Positions 52,128 through 61,377 of a stretch of 64,000 bases of DNA are shown in pieces. The first letter of the stretch is position 1. Each line of letters opens with the position of its first letter. Both the position numbers and the translations under genes were made by a program. Below the pieces are notes generated by a model, which was not told where the DNA came from, searched no databases, and saw only the letters and a list, made by a program, of their open reading frames with translations. Origin of the DNA: Exiguobacterium algae (GTDB lineage Bacteria > Bacillota > Bacilli > Exiguobacteriales > Exiguobacteriaceae); assembly GCF_018617875.1 (NCBI RefSeq), contig NZ_JACSKZ010000006.1, positions 30,234-94,233 of the forward strand, given 5' to 3'.

Positions 52128-52300
52128 TTTCAAGACCTCCAATCGTGTCTGTCTCTTCTTTAGTAGTATAGCTCTTTTTGTGAGGGTAACGTATGTGAAA
52201 AATGTTGAAGGGTGTCACAAATATGCAAAAGACAGGTTTTTGTAAATAATATTCTATATTATGTCAAAGGATTCCTTCTTTGAGAAGCTGAAATGATAAT

Positions 52301-52328
52301 AAACACGGTCGACAAATCGACCGTGTTT
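52301..52328 (-). terminator. Terminator of the histidine kinase gene
   Basis: Perfect 12-bp stem AAACACGGTCGA/TCGACCGTGTTT with loop CAAA; the gene's stop codon lies in the arm. The following T tract is interrupted. Confidence 0.6.
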
Positions 52329-54168
52329 ACAGAGGGATTCTTTCTTTTATAGTAGGAAGATCGCAAATAAATGTACTTCCTTCCCCATACACCGACTCAA
52401 CATGTAGCTGTCCGTCGTGGGCTTTGGCGATTTCTTTACAAATCGCGAGTCCTAAGCCGGTCCCCCCGATTTTTCTGCGATCCGAATTGTCTACGCGATA
52501 AAACTTCCCGAATAGATGAGGTAAAGCTGATGATGGAATACCGATTCCGTGATCTCGAACTTTCAACGTGACATGCTCGCCCATTTTTTCTAAAGAGACG
52601 AGAATGTTTCCGCCATCGGGAGAGTATTTAATCGCATTACTCAACAAGTTCCCGAGGAGCTGACGCATTCCTTCCACATCGGCTTGTATTTGGAAGTTTT
52701 GCTGATCATCTGCGTCTACATAAATGTTGTGTGAGTCTGTAGTTTCCTGATAAAACGACACACTTTCATTGACGAGTTGTAAGAGATTGACGGTTTCCCA
52801 TTCATACGTCTGCTTTCCTGATTCCATCTTTTGCAGGTCTAAAAAGTCGCTCACGAGGAAGGATAAGCGTTTCGCTTCTTCATGAATGGTTTTCAAATAC
52901 AGTTGACGCCGGTCTTCATTCAAATCCCGGGAAAGCATCAACTCCGTGAATCCGTAAATCGATGAGAGCGGGGTCCGGAGTTCATGGGAGACCGTGGAAA
53001 CGAGCTCGGACTTCATCCGATCCACTTCTGTTTCGGCCGTCACGTCTCGAAGCACTAACATTGTACCGCGTAATCGCTCGTCCTGATAAATGGATTCCGC
53101 GTAAAGTTGCACGTAGCAATCCCCCTGGTCGAGAGAGATGGACAATCCGTCTTCCGGCGGGTCTTTCTGCATGACCCGGTCCACGTATTGAACGAATTGT
53201 TGCTTTTGGTCGACCCGCTGTGCGAGTTGTTCGACATCAATGGCGACGACCGCCAATTCTTCATATCCTTTGTAGTCGAATTGCAAATTGTCAAACATCC
53301 GGATGAATGCGCGGTTCCCGACGACAGTATGGTCCTGGTAGTTCACGTAGAGAATGGCTTCGCGAATCGAGTTGATCAATTGTGCAGTTTCTTTTCGATC
53401 CTGTTGCATCTGACGATAGAGTCGCATCCGGAGTAGGGAAATCGCCAATTGACTGGCAAAAGCAGTCAGCTCTGATTTTTCACCGCCGTCGAATTCTTCA
53501 TCGTAGCGGGCGAGATAGAGACATCCAATCAGACTATCTTCCGCGGGGTCCATAATGGGAATGACACTCTCATAAATGAAGTAAGGGTGTACATGTATGG
53601 CGTCTGCTACGCGCTTTGACGTCGCGGCAGGGGATTTGGAAATCATCACGCGTTTTAACAGATGTGACTCACGTTTTAAACTCTCCTGTTGCGCTTGCGT
53701 CATTTCTTTTGGGACAACAGACGTAATTTCCCCATCCTTTATTAATAGAAGGGCGCCGAACTCTGACTTTGTCAGTAAGACGATTTTTTCAATGACTGAA
53801 GAGTAATCGAACAGTGATTCTTTCGAGGCCAGTACTTCAATCAACTCGTTCCGGTATTGAAGATTTGTTTCGTTTTGCTTGGAGCGGTTTAACACGTTTT
53901 CTAATTTAATTTGCTTCAATCGCAATCGTTCGTTCTGGTCGGTCATTCGTTTGATCAAAGGACGACCGATTAGCAGAATGGCTCCGATTGATAGGAATAA
54001 ACCAATCAACCATGTCCATCGCAACGCGATCAGCTCTGATCCGGACACGACATTGTCCCGTCCAAACCAAGCTCCCACTGCTGTCAGAACAAGGCTGAAT
54101 CCACATACACTGTATAAGATGCCGAGTATTTGTCGGCTTTTTAATTGTTCAATCCACTTGCCAATCAT
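52327..54168 (-). CDS. Membrane sensor histidine kinase (TM-GAF-PAS-HisKA)
   Basis: A 613-residue sensor kinase. Two membrane helices (about residues 12-65) are separated by only a short loop, so the signal is probably cytoplasmic or membrane-borne. A coiled segment, a GAF-like domain (VIEKIVLLTKSEFGALLLI) and a PAS-like domain (INSIREAILYVNYQDHTVVGN) follow. HisKA contains the phosphorylated His in STVSHELRTPLSS. The ATPase has the N box LLSNAIKYSPDGG, and G boxes HGIGIP and GTGLGLAICKE. GGGAGG precedes the ATG. No response regulator gene is adjacent. Confidence 0.9.
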   Translation of the reverse strand: MIGKWIEQLKSRQILGILYSVCGFSLVLTAVGAWFGRDNVVSGSELIALRWTWLIGLFLSIGAILLIGRPLIKRMTDQNERLRLKQIKLENVLNRSKQNETNLQYRNELIEVLASKESLFDYSSVIEKIVLLTKSEFGALLLIKDGEITSVVPKEMTQAQQESLKRESHLLKRVMISKSPAATSKRVADAIHVHPYFIYESVIPIMDPAEDSLIGCLYLARYDEEFDGGEKSELTAFASQLAISLLRMRLYRQMQQDRKETAQLINSIREAILYVNYQDHTVVGNRAFIRMFDNLQFDYKGYEELAVVAIDVEQLAQRVDQKQQFVQYVDRVMQKDPPEDGLSISLDQGDCYVQLYAESIYQDERLRGTMLVLRDVTAETEVDRMKSELVSTVSHELRTPLSSIYGFTELMLSRDLNEDRRQLYLKTIHEEAKRLSFLVSDFLDLQKMESGKQTYEWETVNLLQLVNESVSFYQETTDSHNIYVDADDQQNFQIQADVEGMRQLLGNLLSNAIKYSPDGGNILVSLEKMGEHVTLKVRDHGIGIPSSALPHLFGKFYRVDNSDRRKIGGTGLGLAICKEIAKAHDGQLHVESVYGEGSTFICDLPTIKERIPL

Positions 54169-54246
54169 TCTTTCTATTTCCTCCCTTAGGACATACAACC
54201 CTCACCAATCAACAGCTGGCACACAACTTGCACCAGTGAACGCTCT

Positions 54247-54279
54247 TTTGACCAATTAGTCAAAGAATAGCTCTAGAGC
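54247..54279. promoter_or_regulatory. Pair of palindromes in a divergent intergenic region
   Basis: TTTGAC-CAATTA-GTCAAA (54247-54264) and GCTCTAGAGC (54270-54279) lie between the kinase gene and the divergent flavin reductase gene. They may be operators for either gene. No promoter was placed with confidence. Confidence 0.3.
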
Positions 54280-54388
54280 GATTTACCCGAATCTGATGAA
54301 GATTACACTTTTCGGCATTCTCTTCATTGACAGATTCCGGTGTTCGAAGATAGTTTGAAGTTAAGAAAAGAAGAAGGGGAGCTGCACG

Positions 54389-54994
54389 ATGTTATCGATT
54401 GAACCTGCTGCTTTAACCGAACGAGAAACGTATAAATTTTTAATCGGGAGTGTTGTGCCGCGTCCGATTGCATTCGTCACCACATTGAACGGAGAAACCA
54501 TAAATGCGGCCCCGTTCAGTTATTTCAACGTAGTCGCCTCCGAACCGCCACTTGTTTCCCTTTCGATTCAACGGAAGAATGGGATGATGAAAGATACGGC
54601 CCGGAACATTCTCACTACAAATGAACTGGTGATTCATATTGTAGATGAATCAAACGTATCGGACGTGAATGAGACGGCTGCCAATCTTGAAGCGGATGAA
54701 AGTGAATTGGACCGAACAACATTCACGGTTCAAGCAAGTGATGTGATTGCGACACCGGGAGTGAAAGAAGCTAAAATTCGTTTCGAATGTGTGCTCCATC
54801 ATCACCTTCCAATCGAACAGGATGAAAAGACGACGGCCGATTTCTTCATTGCCCGTGTCGTTCGCTTCCATATTCAACGGGACTTATACGAGGTGGGTCG
54901 AATTGATGCAAGCCGCTTGTTACCCGTTGGTCGCATGGCCGGAAGCATATATTCAAAACTGGGTGAGTTGTTTGATTTAGAGCGACCGAAATAA
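54389..54994 (+). CDS. Flavin reductase-like, FMN-binding split-barrel protein
   Basis: A 201-residue protein of the flavin reductase/DIM6 family. The typical beginning is visible (YKFLIGSVVPRPIAFVTTLN, NAAPFSYFNVVASEPPLVSLSI), followed by KDTARNI, which contacts the flavin. Such proteins bind FMN and transfer electrons or reduce flavin for partner oxygenases. The partner and substrate are not evident. The GAAGGGGAG site precedes the ATG. Confidence 0.88.
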   Translation: MLSIEPAALTERETYKFLIGSVVPRPIAFVTTLNGETINAAPFSYFNVVASEPPLVSLSIQRKNGMMKDTARNILTTNELVIHIVDESNVSDVNETAANLEADESELDRTTFTVQASDVIATPGVKEAKIRFECVLHHHLPIEQDEKTTADFFIARVVRFHIQRDLYEVGRIDASRLLPVGRMAGSIYSKLGELFDLERPK

Positions 54995-55000
54995 CGTGTG

Positions 55001-55035
55001 AACGAGCTGATTTTATTAAAAATCGGCTCGTTTTT
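55001..55035 (+). terminator. Terminator after the flavin reductase gene
   Basis: Stem AACGAGC/GCTCGTT extended inward by GATTTT/AAAATC, followed by T residues. Confidence 0.75.
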
Positions 55036-55163
55036 CGGGTAAAGAAAAGAAAGTGACTTCGAGCGCGTAATTTCTACCAATTTCGTGTTTAAATATGTCA
55101 CAATAAAGTCAGAACATTCTAACATTAAAGTCATCCTAGACAAGAGAAAAAGGGGAATCAGCC

Positions 55164-56117
55164 ATGTCTTATCGTCCAGCTATTCAGTCCATCATCACCG
55201 CTATAGAGACGGTGATTGTCGGGAAAGAAGATGTTATCGCAAAAAGTTTGACCGCCTTGTTAGCAGGCGGGCACGTCCTGCTCGAAGATGTTCCGGGGGT
55301 CGGAAAAACGATGCTCGTACGTACGTTCAGTCGGGCAATCGACCTTGAGTTTAAACGGATTCAGTTCACTCCGGATATGTTGCCTTCGGATTTAACGGGG
55401 ATTTCAATGTACAACCAGAAAACAAAAGAGTTTGAATATCGTCCCGGTCCATTGATGGGGAATATTATTCTGGCGGACGAAATCAACCGGACGTCGCCAA
55501 AAACACAGTCTGCCCTTTTGGAGGCGATGGCTGAACGCAGCGTCACGGTAGATGGTGAACTGAAAGTGTTGCCTTCGCCATTCTTTGTTATGGCCACGCA
55601 AAACCCGATTGAGCACGAAGGGACTTATCCGCTCCCTGAGGCGCAACTCGACCGCTTCTTATTAAAGATTGAAATGGGTTATCCAACATTTAATGAAGAG
55701 ATTGCGTTACTCACGCGATTTGAAAAAACAGAGCCGCTTGAAGCCTTACAAAGTGTTGTTTCAAAAGAAGAAGTCGAGCAGATGCAACGTGAAGTGCGGG
55801 AAGTGCATGTCTCGAGTGCGGTCAAGCAATACATCGTTCGTTTAATACATGAGTCACGTAAAGACCCGAATACGTATTTAGGGGGCAGCCCCCGGGCGAC
55901 ACTCGCTTTGATGAAAGCTGCTCAAGCATGGGCGTATATTCAAAATCGGGATTTCGTGTTGCCGGATGATGTGAAGGCGCTCGCGACGAGTGTTCTCGGA
56001 CATCGTGTATTGTTGACGGCTGAAGCACGCTATAAAGGACGTACCGCAAATCAGTTGATCACCGGATGGCTTGAGACGTTACCGGTTCCGATGGATCGTG
56101 AGGTTAAAGAAGTATGA
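55164..56117 (+). CDS. yeaC: MoxR-family AAA+ ATPase
   Basis: A 317-residue chaperone-like ATPase. Walker A GVGKTML, Walker B ILADEINR, sensor MATQNPIEHEGTYPLPEAQLDRF and the C-terminal lid (GGSPRATLALMKAAQAWA) are all typical of MoxR proteins. It begins the set MoxR, DUF58, transglutaminase, guaA, pbuG that matches B. subtilis yeaC-yeaD-yebA-guaA-pbuG. MoxR proteins assist maturation of partner complexes; the actual client is unknown. It overlaps the next gene by 4 nt. Confidence 0.92.
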   Translation: MSYRPAIQSIITAIETVIVGKEDVIAKSLTALLAGGHVLLEDVPGVGKTMLVRTFSRAIDLEFKRIQFTPDMLPSDLTGISMYNQKTKEFEYRPGPLMGNIILADEINRTSPKTQSALLEAMAERSVTVDGELKVLPSPFFVMATQNPIEHEGTYPLPEAQLDRFLLKIEMGYPTFNEEIALLTRFEKTEPLEALQSVVSKEEVEQMQREVREVHVSSAVKQYIVRLIHESRKDPNTYLGGSPRATLALMKAAQAWAYIQNRDFVLPDDVKALATSVLGHRVLLTAEARYKGRTANQLITGWLETLPVPMDREVKEV

Positions 56118-57184
56118 AAAACTGGATGAAGCTGTTCATCGTTTGGGCGGCGGCATTCGGGTTGTATGCATTCGCGAGAATAGAAGGGAGTATCGTCTCT
56201 TCGACGCTCTGGTGGTCCTTTTTTGTACTAACCGTCTATTGGACACTGTTTATGTTTTATCCGGTGACGGCTGCGAATGTGTCTCGCCGTGTCACGACCA
56301 AACGCCTTGTGACGGGACAGACGATGGATGTAGAGGTGAAATTCGAACGGAAATATCCTTTTCTTGTTGGAATGGTGACGCTGAACGAGAAAATTCCTCC
56401 GCGTTTAACGGAAGAAGAGTTGGAGCTTGTGATTCCGGTCGACCGTTTCTTTCGCCGGGCTGAATTCGCACATTACGAAGTGGATTCGATTAAGAGGGGC
56501 ATTCATGTGTTCGACCGTACCGTCCTTCATGTCCGTGACGTATTTGGTTTGTTCGACAGAAAACGGACCGTTCCGCTTGAGACGGTCGTCGAAGTCTCAC
56601 CAGCCGAGCTCCCGTTTGATTTGCCGCGAGACGAGCATGTCGGCGGACGGGGAGAACAATACAGACGGACTAGAACTTATACGGAAGTCGCCAATACAAC
56701 GAGCGGTGTTCGGGAGTATGCCGCCGGAGACCGGATTGGACGGATTGATTGGAAGGCTTCGGCGCGTCGCGGAAACTTGATGACAAAAACATTTGATCAA
56801 GAACAGGAAAAAAAGTTATCACTTGTATTTGTTCCGGCAACCTCAGCCGGACTGGAAGAGGCGTTTGAACGGTCATTGTCCTTACTCGTTGGGGCGATCC
56901 GTCAACTCGAACGGAAAAACCTGCCCTTTGAGCTTTATATCATCGAAGAACAGGTCCGTTTATACCATCTTCCTGACCAAAGTGCAGAAGTCGGTCACTA
57001 TTTGTTGACGGCGACACCGGAAAAAGAAACGCGTCTTGTGGAACGGGTCAAGCAGCATTTACCGCAACAGTCGGGTGATTTGATTTTGATCAGTCCGCTC
57101 GAAACCGCGTCGATTCGTGAATTGATGCATGAGACACAAGGAAGTTATCACTTGTACACGGCAGTCAGTGAGGTGGCGATATGA
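56114..57184 (+). CDS. yeaD: DUF58 domain membrane-associated protein
   Basis: A 356-residue protein. Two hydrophobic helices at the N-terminus (LFIVWAAAFGLYAFA; LWWSFFVLTVYWTLFMFY) are followed by a beta-rich domain and the DUF58 signature YAAGDRIGRIDWKASARRGNLMTKTFDQE. DUF58 proteins resemble von Willebrand factor A folds and act with MoxR ATPases. ATGA overlaps at both ends couple it to its neighbours. Confidence 0.92.
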   Translation: MKNWMKLFIVWAAAFGLYAFARIEGSIVSSTLWWSFFVLTVYWTLFMFYPVTAANVSRRVTTKRLVTGQTMDVEVKFERKYPFLVGMVTLNEKIPPRLTEEELELVIPVDRFFRRAEFAHYEVDSIKRGIHVFDRTVLHVRDVFGLFDRKRTVPLETVVEVSPAELPFDLPRDEHVGGRGEQYRRTRTYTEVANTTSGVREYAAGDRIGRIDWKASARRGNLMTKTFDQEQEKKLSLVFVPATSAGLEEAFERSLSLLVGAIRQLERKNLPFELYIIEEQVRLYHLPDQSAEVGHYLLTATPEKETRLVERVKQHLPQQSGDLILISPLETASIRELMHETQGSYHLYTAVSEVAI

Positions 57185-59277
57185 GAGAGTGGATCGTTCG
57201 AATCATATATACGTTACTTGCTGCCTATCTGTTATCGTTCTGGGTTGACCCGATTGTGGGGAGCACGACATTTGATGCAAACTGGCCATTTTACTTTTTG
57301 ATTATCGTGCCGCTCCTTGCTAGCCTATCCCCTTGGTATACCTTTGTCGGAATCTCCGTTCTCAACTTCTTTGTCGTTTTATATAGCTACCACGGCAGTT
57401 TGTTGGATTGGTTCGGGCTATGGATGGAAGACTTATTGGGGATTTTGAGTGGAGAACTACCGAATGAAGCCATTTTCTTCTCGGCAATGGGGCTGATCGG
57501 TTTCTTCTTCGCTGTATTGGTGAGCCGTACGTATCCAAGTTACTCCCTTGTACTCGGTATCATCGTCTCGACGTTGGGGATCATGTCATACTTTGACACT
57601 TGGACGCTGTATGACGGTGAAGGGGCTATCCTCTTTGCGATCATCGGATCATTACTTTTGTTATTTGTCACGGATTTGGCAAAGCGACCAAGTCAGTCAT
57701 TCGTACGCTTTATTAGTATCGGGCTTTTGCTCTCGGTCGTTGTCGCACTTGCCAGTATTTCACCGACGCTTGAAGGAGATTGGTCCGATCGGATTACGAC
57801 CAGCTTCCGTAATAATACGGATGAAGGAAACGGAAGTGGTACTGGGCGAGTCGGCTATGGAGTGAATGATGAAGAATTGGGCGGCCCTTTCGAGCAGGAT
57901 GATGGAATCGTCTTCATTGCCCGAGGTGTGCCGGCCCGTTATTGGCGGATTGAGGCAAAAGCGATCTACACAGGAAAGGGATGGATTGAAACACCGGTTT
58001 TGGACTCGGAGTTCAAACGTGGACAGCTAGTCGATTCAAATGTAGACACGACACCGGAACAAGCGTTACTGCGCTTTGACCGCCGTCAAACATTTGTCCC
58101 TTACGGTGGTGAATACCCTCAAGCGGCTGAGACGGAATCGGGCACGGAGTTTTTGGTCGGGGAGATAGAAGAAAGTTTTCCGAACGAGACGATCTTCATT
58201 CGACCTACCGGAAAAATCGTATTCAATAACGATAGTCAAGCGACGCCGCGTACAATTCAACTTCGCTACAGTGTACCAGCCTTCAGTGAAGCGCAACTTG
58301 CGCTCAATCGAGACATCACGACGTTGACTGATGAAGAAAAGCAGGCCTATTTACAACTGCCTGACACGTTGCCGGAGCGTGTTCGTGAGTTGGCTCTCGA
58401 GATTACGGCGGATAGCGAGACCCCTAACGAAAAAGCAAAAGCGGTCCAGGCTTACTTCCGAAATGAAGATTTTAAATATGACACCGAGGATGTAGCGAAA
58501 CCTGAAGGGGATACGGACTACGTTGATCAATTTTTATTCGACACCCAACTCGGGTATTGTGATAACTTCTCAACCTCTGCAGCTGTCTTGCTGCGGGCGA
58601 ATGGTGTTCCGACGAGATGGGTGAAAGGTTTTACGATGGGAGATGCGCGCGGGGTCATTCAAGGGGAAACGGAATATACGATTCGAAACCGTCATGCGCA
58701 TTCCTGGATCGAATACTTCATTGAGGGAGCAGGGTGGGTTCCGCTAGAACCTACGCTCAGCTTCTCGGAATCGAACTTATTGCAAATCGAACGGGAGACG
58801 GATACGGATTCAGATCCGGTGGAAAACGACCCACAAGCATCCCAGGACGGGAATACACCGAACCGCCCGCAACAAGATTTGTTGATTGACGATGTTTCGA
58901 CAGGAGATGTGGCGCAGGAGTCGCGCAGCATCCCGGTTTGGGGATGGATCGTCATCGCGTTCATTAGCGCGGTCATCATCTGGAACCGTAAAATCATCGA
59001 GCGGCAAATCATGTACCTGTGGTGGATGAATCGTCCGCTCACGGATTCAAGTCTTGTGTCGATGCATCGCTATTTGATGAAGCGGCTCCGGGCGAACGGA
59101 TTCAAAGTTGAAGGACGTACGCCTTCAGAGCTCGCTAAAGAGGTGGATGCGTATTACGAATCAAATGATATGATGCGTTTGACTCACTTGTTCGAACAGG
59201 CTGTTTACGCAGAACAAGCGCCGAATTCTAAATATAAAGAATATTGGAAAATCATGATTCGTCGAATTATGAGTTGA
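57181..59277 (+). CDS. yebA: Membrane transglutaminase-like protein (TgpA type)
   Basis: A 698-residue protein. An N-terminal block of about six membrane helices, a large external region, then the transglutaminase-like core with Cys in LGYCDNFSTSAAVLLRANGVPTRWVKGF, His in NRHAHSWIEYF and the Asp position replaced by EGAGWVPLEPT. A single C-terminal helix (VWGWIVIAFISAVIIW) and a DUF4129-like tail follow. With MoxR and DUF58 it forms a conserved membrane module of unknown role. The yebA stop overlaps the candidate guaA promoter. Confidence 0.9.
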   Translation: MREWIVRIIYTLLAAYLLSFWVDPIVGSTTFDANWPFYFLIIVPLLASLSPWYTFVGISVLNFFVVLYSYHGSLLDWFGLWMEDLLGILSGELPNEAIFFSAMGLIGFFFAVLVSRTYPSYSLVLGIIVSTLGIMSYFDTWTLYDGEGAILFAIIGSLLLLFVTDLAKRPSQSFVRFISIGLLLSVVVALASISPTLEGDWSDRITTSFRNNTDEGNGSGTGRVGYGVNDEELGGPFEQDDGIVFIARGVPARYWRIEAKAIYTGKGWIETPVLDSEFKRGQLVDSNVDTTPEQALLRFDRRQTFVPYGGEYPQAAETESGTEFLVGEIEESFPNETIFIRPTGKIVFNNDSQATPRTIQLRYSVPAFSEAQLALNRDITTLTDEEKQAYLQLPDTLPERVRELALEITADSETPNEKAKAVQAYFRNEDFKYDTEDVAKPEGDTDYVDQFLFDTQLGYCDNFSTSAAVLLRANGVPTRWVKGFTMGDARGVIQGETEYTIRNRHAHSWIEYFIEGAGWVPLEPTLSFSESNLLQIERETDTDSDPVENDPQASQDGNTPNRPQQDLLIDDVSTGDVAQESRSIPVWGWIVIAFISAVIIWNRKIIERQIMYLWWMNRPLTDSSLVSMHRYLMKRLRANGFKVEGRTPSELAKEVDAYYESNDMMRLTHLFEQAVYAEQAPNSKYKEYWKIMIRRIMS

Positions 59278-59302
59278 AGTGAGGAGACGCATCAAGTAAG
59301 AT
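59274..59302 (+). promoter_or_regulatory. Candidate guaA promoter
   Basis: TTGAAG, 17-nt spacer, TAAGAT, with the -35 over the end of yebA. It lies upstream of the riboswitch, as required. A closer-looking match (TTGAAC..TATACT at 59322-59349) falls inside the aptamer and is therefore excluded. Confidence 0.45.
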
Positions 59303-59332
59303 AGACGCATTAGTTAGATAATTGAACATGGC

Positions 59333-59408
59333 ATTCCTTCGTATATACTCGTGAATTGGCGCGAGAGTCTCTACCGGACCACCGTAAATGGACCGACTAT
59401 GAAGGAGC
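59333..59408 (+). ncRNA. Guanine-type purine riboswitch upstream of guaA
   Basis: Aptamer with the conserved TCTCTACC and CCGTAAATGG loop/junction segments. P1 is formed by TCCTTCGTA and TATGAAGGA, and the ligand-determining base is C in GACTATG (position 74 of the xpt aptamer), which selects guanine or hypoxanthine. A downstream GCACG/CGTGC stem (about 59406-59435) is a likely expression platform. High guanine should lower guaA expression. Confidence 0.88.
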
Positions 59409-59510
59409 ACGTTTCGCATACAAAGAAAAGGGCGTGCTTCTTCTTCGGTTTAGATGAACAGGGGGAGAGGCGCGTCTTTTTTGAGGTGAAGGCAGAAAGG
59501 TGGAGGTTTT

Positions 59511-61052
59511 GTGAAAGTAGAACAGGAAATGATTTTGGTGCTTGATTTTGGTGGACAGTACAACCAGTTGATTACGCGCCGTGTACGTGACCTTGGTGTG
59601 TACAGCGAACTGCATTCTCACAAAATGACCGCTGCGGAGATTCGTGAACTGGACCCGGTCGGAATCATCTTCTCGGGGGGACCGAACAGTGTTTATGCGG
59701 AAGGCGCATATCGCTGCGATCCGGAAATTTTCGAACTGGGTATCCCGATTTTCGGAATTTGTTACGGGATGCAACTCATGACGCACCATTTCGGCGGACG
59801 TGTCGAGCGGGCAGCGCATCGGGAGTATGGAAAAGCGACACTCTTCTCCACACCTGAAGCATCGGCTTTATACAATGGCTTACCGGTTGAACACACGGTG
59901 TGGATGAGCCATGGTGACCTTGTCATGGAAGCGCCGGAAGGATTTATCGTAGATGGCACGAACCCGTCTTGCCCGGTAGCTTCAATCAAAAACGATGACT
60001 TGAAGATGTACGGCGTTCAATACCATCCAGAAGTTCGACACTCGGAATATGGGAATGACATCTTGAAAAACTTCATTTATGAAGTGTGTGGTGCCAAAGG
60101 CGAATGGTCGATGGAGAACTTTATCGACCTCGAAGTTGAAAAGATCCGTGAAATCGTCGGTGACAAACAAGTCCTCTGTGCCCTTTCGGGTGGTGTGGAT
60201 TCATCTGTTGTCGCGGCACTTGTTCACCGGGCCATCGGTGACCAGTTGACATGTATGTTCGTCGACCATGGTCTTCTTCGTAAAGGGGAAGCGGATAGCG
60301 TCATGAAGACGTTCGCGGACGGTTTTAACATGAAAGTCATCAAAATTGATGCGCAAGAACGTTTCTTGACGAAGTTGGCTGGCGTATCGGACCCTGAGCA
60401 AAAACGTAAGATTATCGGAAATGAGTTCATCTATGTGTTTGATGAAGAAGCATCGAAACTTGTTGATATGGACTTCCTTGCACAAGGAACGCTCTACACA
60501 GACATTATCGAAAGTGGAACAGATACAGCGCAAACGATTAAATCACACCATAACGTCGGTGGATTACCGGAAGACATGAACTTCACGTTGATTGAGCCAC
60601 TCAACACGCTCTTTAAAGACGAAGTCCGTGCGCTCGGTACTGAGCTTGGTCTTCCTGACTATATCGTTTGGCGCCAGCCGTTCCCGGGTCCGGGTCTCGG
60701 AATTCGTGTCCTTGGTGAAATCACGGAAGAAAAGCTCGAAATCGTCCGTGAATCGGATGCGATTTTGCGTGAAGAAGTGAAGAAAGCTGGTCTTGAACGA
60801 GACATCTGGCAATACTTCACGGTGCTCACACCGATTCGCTCGGTCGGAGTCATGGGTGACGAGCGTACGTACGACTATGCTGTCGGTGTCCGTGCCGTCA
60901 CGTCAATTGATGGCATGACGTCAGATTGGGCGCGTATCCCGTGGGATGTGCTCGAGAAAATCTCGGTGCGTATCGTAAACGAAGTCAGCCACGTTAACCG
61001 TGTGCTGTACGACATTACGTCGAAGCCACCTGCAACGATCGAATGGGAGTAA
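59511..61052 (+). CDS. guaA: GMP synthase (glutamine-hydrolysing)
   Basis: Converts XMP to GMP with ATP and glutamine. 513 residues, the same length as the B. subtilis enzyme. The class I amidotransferase domain has GGPNSV, the nucleophile Cys in [10 protein letters not shown], and the HPE triad part in QYHPEVRHS. The ATP pyrophosphatase domain has the SGGVDSSV P-loop. The C-terminal dimerisation domain ends [13 protein letters not shown] follows GGAGG closely; an ATG six codons later is less likely because relatives begin with a few residues before EMILVLDFG. Confidence 0.97.
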   Translation: MKVEQEMILVLDFGGQYNQLITRRVRDLGVYSELHSHKMTAAEIRELDPVGIIFSGGPNSVYAEGAYRCDPEIFELGIPIFGICYGMQLMTHHFGGRVERAAHREYGKATLFSTPEASALYNGLPVEHTVWMSHGDLVMEAPEGFIVDGTNPSCPVASIKNDDLKMYGVQYHPEVRHSEYGNDILKNFIYEVCGAKGEWSMENFIDLEVEKIREIVGDKQVLCALSGGVDSSVVAALVHRAIGDQLTCMFVDHGLLRKGEADSVMKTFADGFNMKVIKIDAQERFLTKLAGVSDPEQKRKIIGNEFIYVFDEEASKLVDMDFLAQGTLYTDIIESGTDTAQTIKSHHNVGGLPEDMNFTLIEPLNTLFKDEVRALGTELGLPDYIVWRQPFPGPGLGIRVLGEITEEKLEIVRESDAILREEVKKAGLERDIWQYFTVLTPIRSVGVMGDERTYDYAVGVRAVTSIDGMTSDWARIPWDVLEKISVRIVNEVSHVNRVLYDITSKPPATIEWE

Positions 61053-61057
61053 TGATT

Positions 61058-61084
61058 ACGGAGGGGCTGCCCCTCCGTTTTTTG
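61058..61084 (+). terminator. Terminator after guaA
   Basis: Perfect 9-bp stem ACGGAGGGG/CCCCTCCGT, loop CTG, T6. Confidence 0.88.
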
Positions 61085-61136
61085 TTTTAAATCCGAACAT
61101 TAAATCGTTTTCAAACAATAAAATCCGTTATTTCTG

Positions 61137-61165
61137 TTGACATCTTATATTGTCGCTGATAAGAT
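61137..61165 (+). promoter_or_regulatory. pbuG promoter
   Basis: TTGACA, 17-nt spacer, TAAGAT, ending about 40 nt before the riboswitch aptamer. The same TAAGAT -10 is proposed for guaA. Confidence 0.7.
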
Positions 61166-61206
61166 AAAAACGTTCTTATTATAACCGAACAATTTAAAAA
61201 TATTTT

Positions 61207-61344
61207 GCCGTATAATGTCGGGGATATGGCCCGAGAGTCTCTACGAAATCACCTTAAATGATTTCACTACGGCGAGACATAGATGAGGGTGTATGCCCTC
61301 GTATGTTTCGCGTGGGGTCCTCGGTCATTAGCTGAGGACCTTTT
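61207..61344 (+). ncRNA. Guanine-type purine riboswitch with terminator upstream of pbuG
   Basis: Aptamer 61207-61273: P1 GCCGTA/TACGGC, TATAATGTCGGGGATATGG, TCTCTACG and the specificity base C in CACTACG, which indicates guanine/hypoxanthine. The L3 loop reads ACCTTAAATG rather than the usual ACCGTAAATG. The expression platform contains a GAGGG/CCCTC hairpin and a terminator GGTCCTC/GAGGACC with T4 (61316-61344). These elements, with the promoter, fill the 325-nt gap between guaA and pbuG. Confidence 0.92.
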
Positions 61345-61377
61345 CTCGTTTTACGGCGAGTACAAGGAGGAAAACAA

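Noticed and set aside
59322..59349. TTGAAC-16-TATACT as guaA promoter
   Set aside because: Transcription would begin inside the purine aptamer and destroy it. The TATACT is part of the aptamer's conserved 5' strand.
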